Part shown: positions 30,775 through 33,118 of the stretch, in pieces
Position numbering within the stretch: the stretch's first letter is position 1
Layout: each line of letters starts with the position of its first letter
Notes under the pieces: generated by a model
Databases searched by the model: none
Seen by the model: only the letters and a program-made list of their open reading frames with translations
What the model was told of the DNA's origin: nothing
Assembly (NCBI RefSeq): GCF_001645105.1
Contig: NZ_LKEG01000035.1
Location: 103,472-136,589, forward strand
DNA length: 33,118 nucleotides
Direction: 5' to 3'
Source of the DNA: Pseudomonas marginalis
GTDB taxonomy: Bacteria > Pseudomonadota > Gammaproteobacteria > Pseudomonadales > Pseudomonadaceae
Translations under genes and position numbers: made by a program

Positions 30775-32993
30775 TCGATACATTCCCTGGCGCCTTGCGC
30801 ACCACCGTGTTGTGCCTCGCTACCGCCGTTTCCCTCGGTGGCTGCGGGACATTCCCTGAGCATCTCGACCCGGACGAGGCCCTGTTGCATGAGGCGATGC
30901 AGGGCACCGGTTCGCAACGTCCGCCCGTGGACCCGGCCAGCGAACAGGCGCCGGTCGACAGCGGCCAACCCCAGGCCAAGACGCCGCCGCAACGCCAATT
31001 GATTCGCGGCAACCAACAGTTCGTGCGCGCGCCATCCGCGGCGCCGGCGGGGAAGGAGGAGGGCGCTGGCGACATCGTGTTCAACTTCGCCGACCAGCCG
31101 ATCGAAGCTGTGATCAACAGCGTGATGGGCGACCTGCTGCACGAGAACTACACCATCGCCCAGGGCGTGAAGGGCAATGTGAGCTTTTCCACCTCTAAAC
31201 CGGTGAACAAGCAGCAGGCCCTGTCGATTCTGGAGACCCTGTTGTCGTGGACCGACAACTCGATGATCAAGCAGGGCAACCGTTATGTCATCCTGCCGGC
31301 CAACCAGGCGGTGGCGGGCAAGCTGGTGCCGGAGATGCGCGTGTCGCAGCCCTCCAGCGGTTTGTCGGCGCGCCTGTTTCCGCTGCGCTATATCTCGGCC
31401 ACCGAGATGCAGAAGCTGCTCAAGCCGTTCGCCCGCGAGAACGCCTTCCTGCTGGTGGACCCGGCGCGTAATCTGCTGAGCCTGGCCGGCACCCCCGAGG
31501 AACTGGCCAACTACCAGGACACCATCGACACCTTCGATGTGGACTGGCTCAAAGGCATGTCGGTGGGTGTGTTCGGCCTGCAACGCGCCTCGGTGGCCGA
31601 GTTGATGCCCGAGCTGCAAAAAATGTTCGGTCCCGACAGCGGCATGCCCCTGGCGGGCATGGTGCGTTTTTTGCCGATCGAGCGGACCAACTCGGTGGTG
31701 GCGATCTCGTCGCAGCCGCAGTACCTCAGCGAAGTCGGTGACTGGATCCACACCATCGACGAAGGCGGCGGCAACGAGCCGCAGATGTACGTCTACGACG
31801 TGCGCAACATGAAAGCCACCGACCTGGCCAAGTACCTGCGGCAGATCTACGGCACGGGCGCAATCAAGGACGACACCCCGGCCAAAGTCGCCCCCGGCCT
31901 GCGCACCGCGACCTTGTCTTCGCCCGGCACCAACAGCACCTCCGGCAGCACGCCGGGTGGCCTGAGTAACAACCTCAACAACAACCAGCCTGCCGCTGAA
32001 GATGAGGAGCAAGCGCCCGACGCCGAGCAGGACGACGCCGAACAGGGCGCCACCGAAGACGCCCCCGCCAAAAGCCTCGACGCCGGCACGCGTATCACCG
32101 CGCAGAAAAGCAGTAACCAGCTGCTGGTACGCACCCGTCCGGTGCAGTGGAAAGAGATCGAATCGGCGATCAAACGCCTCGACAACCCGCCGCTGCAAGT
32201 GCAGATCGAGACGCGCATCCTCGAGGTCAAACTCACCGGCGAACTGGACCTTGGGGTGCAGTGGTACTTGGGTCGCCTGGCCGGCAATTCCACCAGCACC
32301 ACCGTGGGCAACACCGCCGGCAGCCAAGGCGCGTTGGGCGGTGGCGGGGCGGGGTTGGGGGCGGCGGATTCGTTGTTCTATTCGTTCGTCAGTTCCAACC
32401 TGCAAGTGGCCTTGCACGCCCTCGAAACCAACGGCCGCACCCAAGTGCTGTCGGCGCCGTCGCTGGTGGTGATGAACAACCAACCGGCGCAGATTCAGGT
32501 GGGGGACAACATTCCCATCAGCCAGACCACGGTGAATACCGGCACCTCCGACACCACCTTGAGCAGCGTCGAGTATGTGCAGACTGGGGTGATCCTCGAT
32601 GTGGTGCCGCGGATCAATCCGGGTGGCCTGGTGTACATGGATATTCAGCAGCAGGTCAGTGACGCGCAGGACCAGGCGTCTTCAAGTAATGACACGCAGA
32701 ATAACCCGCGCATCTCCACGCGTTCGGTGTCGACCCAAGTGGCGGTGCAAAGCGGGCAGACGGTGCTGCTGGGGGGGTTGATCAAGCAGGACAACGCCGA
32801 GAGTGTCAGTGCGGTGCCTTACCTTGGGAGGATCCCGGGGTTGCGGTGGTTGTTTGGGAATACCAGTAAGTCCAAGGATCGGACGGAGTTGATTGTGTTG
32901 ATTACGCCTAGGGTGATTACCAGCAGCAGCCAGGCGCGGCAGGTGACGGATGATTATCGGCAGCAGATGCAGTTGTTGAAGCCGGGGGGGTAA
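30771..32993 (+). CDS. gspD: type II secretion secretin GspD (lipoprotein)
   Basis: A 740-residue outer membrane channel subunit. The first 25 residues form a lipoprotein signal with lipobox LGGC. An N0 domain follows at about 100-180 (DIVFNFADQPIEAVINSVMG). N1-N3 domains contain a long Asn/Gln/Asp/Glu-rich insertion near 380-445. The secretin core has QVLSAPSLVVMNNQPAQIQV, VPRINPGGLVYMDIQQQV, GQTVLLGGLIK, VPYLGRIPGLRWLFG and ELIVLITPRVI. I chose TTG 30771, overlapping the upstream stop, because it alone gives a correct lipoprotein signal; the longer frame from 30174 runs through other genes. A lipid anchor suggests self-piloting, as for HxcQ and XpsD. No GspS or GspAB gene is present. Confidence 0.93.
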   Translation: MIDTFPGALRTTVLCLATAVSLGGCGTFPEHLDPDEALLHEAMQGTGSQRPPVDPASEQAPVDSGQPQAKTPPQRQLIRGNQQFVRAPSAAPAGKEEGAGDIVFNFADQPIEAVINSVMGDLLHENYTIAQGVKGNVSFSTSKPVNKQQALSILETLLSWTDNSMIKQGNRYVILPANQAVAGKLVPEMRVSQPSSGLSARLFPLRYISATEMQKLLKPFARENAFLLVDPARNLLSLAGTPEELANYQDTIDTFDVDWLKGMSVGVFGLQRASVAELMPELQKMFGPDSGMPLAGMVRFLPIERTNSVVAISSQPQYLSEVGDWIHTIDEGGGNEPQMYVYDVRNMKATDLAKYLRQIYGTGAIKDDTPAKVAPGLRTATLSSPGTNSTSGSTPGGLSNNLNNNQPAAEDEEQAPDAEQDDAEQGATEDAPAKSLDAGTRITAQKSSNQLLVRTRPVQWKEIESAIKRLDNPPLQVQIETRILEVKLTGELDLGVQWYLGRLAGNSTSTTVGNTAGSQGALGGGGAGLGAADSLFYSFVSSNLQVALHALETNGRTQVLSAPSLVVMNNQPAQIQVGDNIPISQTTVNTGTSDTTLSSVEYVQTGVILDVVPRINPGGLVYMDIQQQVSDAQDQASSSNDTQNNPRISTRSVSTQVAVQSGQTVLLGGLIKQDNAESVSAVPYLGRIPGLRWLFGNTSKSKDRTELIVLITPRVITSSSQARQVTDDYRQQMQLLKPGG

Positions 32994-33006
32994 AAGGTTG
33001 TGTGCA

Positions 33007-33118
33007 GATCCGTTATTTGGGTAATGGCGGCTATGGGTTCCGCTCTTACAGCGGGTCACTTTTGGAAGAGCGCCAAAAGTAACCAAAAACGCTTCGCCCC
33101 AACACTCGGCACCTCGCT
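33007..33118. repeat. edge of a dispersed hairpin-rich Pseudomonas repeat
   Basis: After gspD the sequence contains CCGCT-CTTAC-AGCGG (33040-33054) and ACTTTTGG-AAGAGCG-CCAAAAGT (33058-33080), an 8-bp perfect stem. A GTAACCAAAAACGCTT stretch follows and continues past the window. From memory this is a sequence met repeatedly in intergenic regions of Pseudomonas genomes and often misannotated as short genes. There is no T-run after the stems, so a terminator role for the operon is uncertain. Confidence 0.55.

Overview
The window looks like a chromosomal segment of a Pseudomonas of the fluorescens group. The grounds are high-GC coding sequence, fluorescens-type REP/REPIN repeats (TGTGGGAGGGGGCTTGC heads in inverted pairs), a fecBCDE-like iron transporter, paired TonB-dependent receptors, and a BamA-like fragment that reads like Pseudomonas BamA. 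No rRNA, tRNA, CRISPR, prophage or complete insertion sequence was seen. Many genes overlap by 4 nt (ATGA, GTGA or TTGA).

Left part (1-6300). The C-terminus of an efflux-type outer membrane protein enters from the left edge. It is followed by a CHASE-GGDEF diguanylate cyclase (minus), a zinc alcohol dehydrogenase (minus) and a divergent Lrp/AsnC regulator. Next comes about 460 bp of gene debris: a BamA C-terminal piece on the minus strand abutting a gamma-glutamyltransferase C-terminal piece on the plus strand. An LctP-family permease (minus) and a second divergent Lrp/AsnC regulator close this part. The two regulator/metabolic-gene pairs share the same architecture.

Iron and organosulfur uptake (6386-18735). 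A TonB-dependent siderophore receptor with an N-terminal STN signalling domain is followed by an unusual palindromic REP array of about 285 bp. A Fur-box-like site then precedes fecBCDE, a four-gene ABC importer with very FecBCDE-like proteins. A REPIN separates this from a convergent three-gene operon: TonB-dependent receptor, NtaA/SnaA/DszA-type flavin monooxygenase, and SsuA-like binding protein. A LacI-family regulator is divergent from it. A perfect 14-bp palindrome, TGTTAGCGCTAACA, lies between the regulator and the operon. The operon resembles sulfonate or organosulfur scavenging but lacks its own permease and ATPase.

Right part (18798-33118). A TetR regulator is convergent with a secreted GH3 beta-glucosidase carrying a PA14 insertion and an acidic tail. 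An AT-rich, palindrome-rich intergenic region of about 500 bp separates it from a small secreted protein gene and a REPIN. A complete type II secretion operon follows in the order E-F-G-H-I-J-K-L-M-N(C)-D, the Xanthomonas Xps layout. Its secretin is a lipoprotein, which suggests it needs no separate pilotin, and its GspE has lost the usual four-cysteine zinc motif. Prepilin peptidase is absent and is presumably the shared PilD encoded elsewhere. The window ends in a hairpin-rich sequence that resembles a dispersed Pseudomonas repeat.
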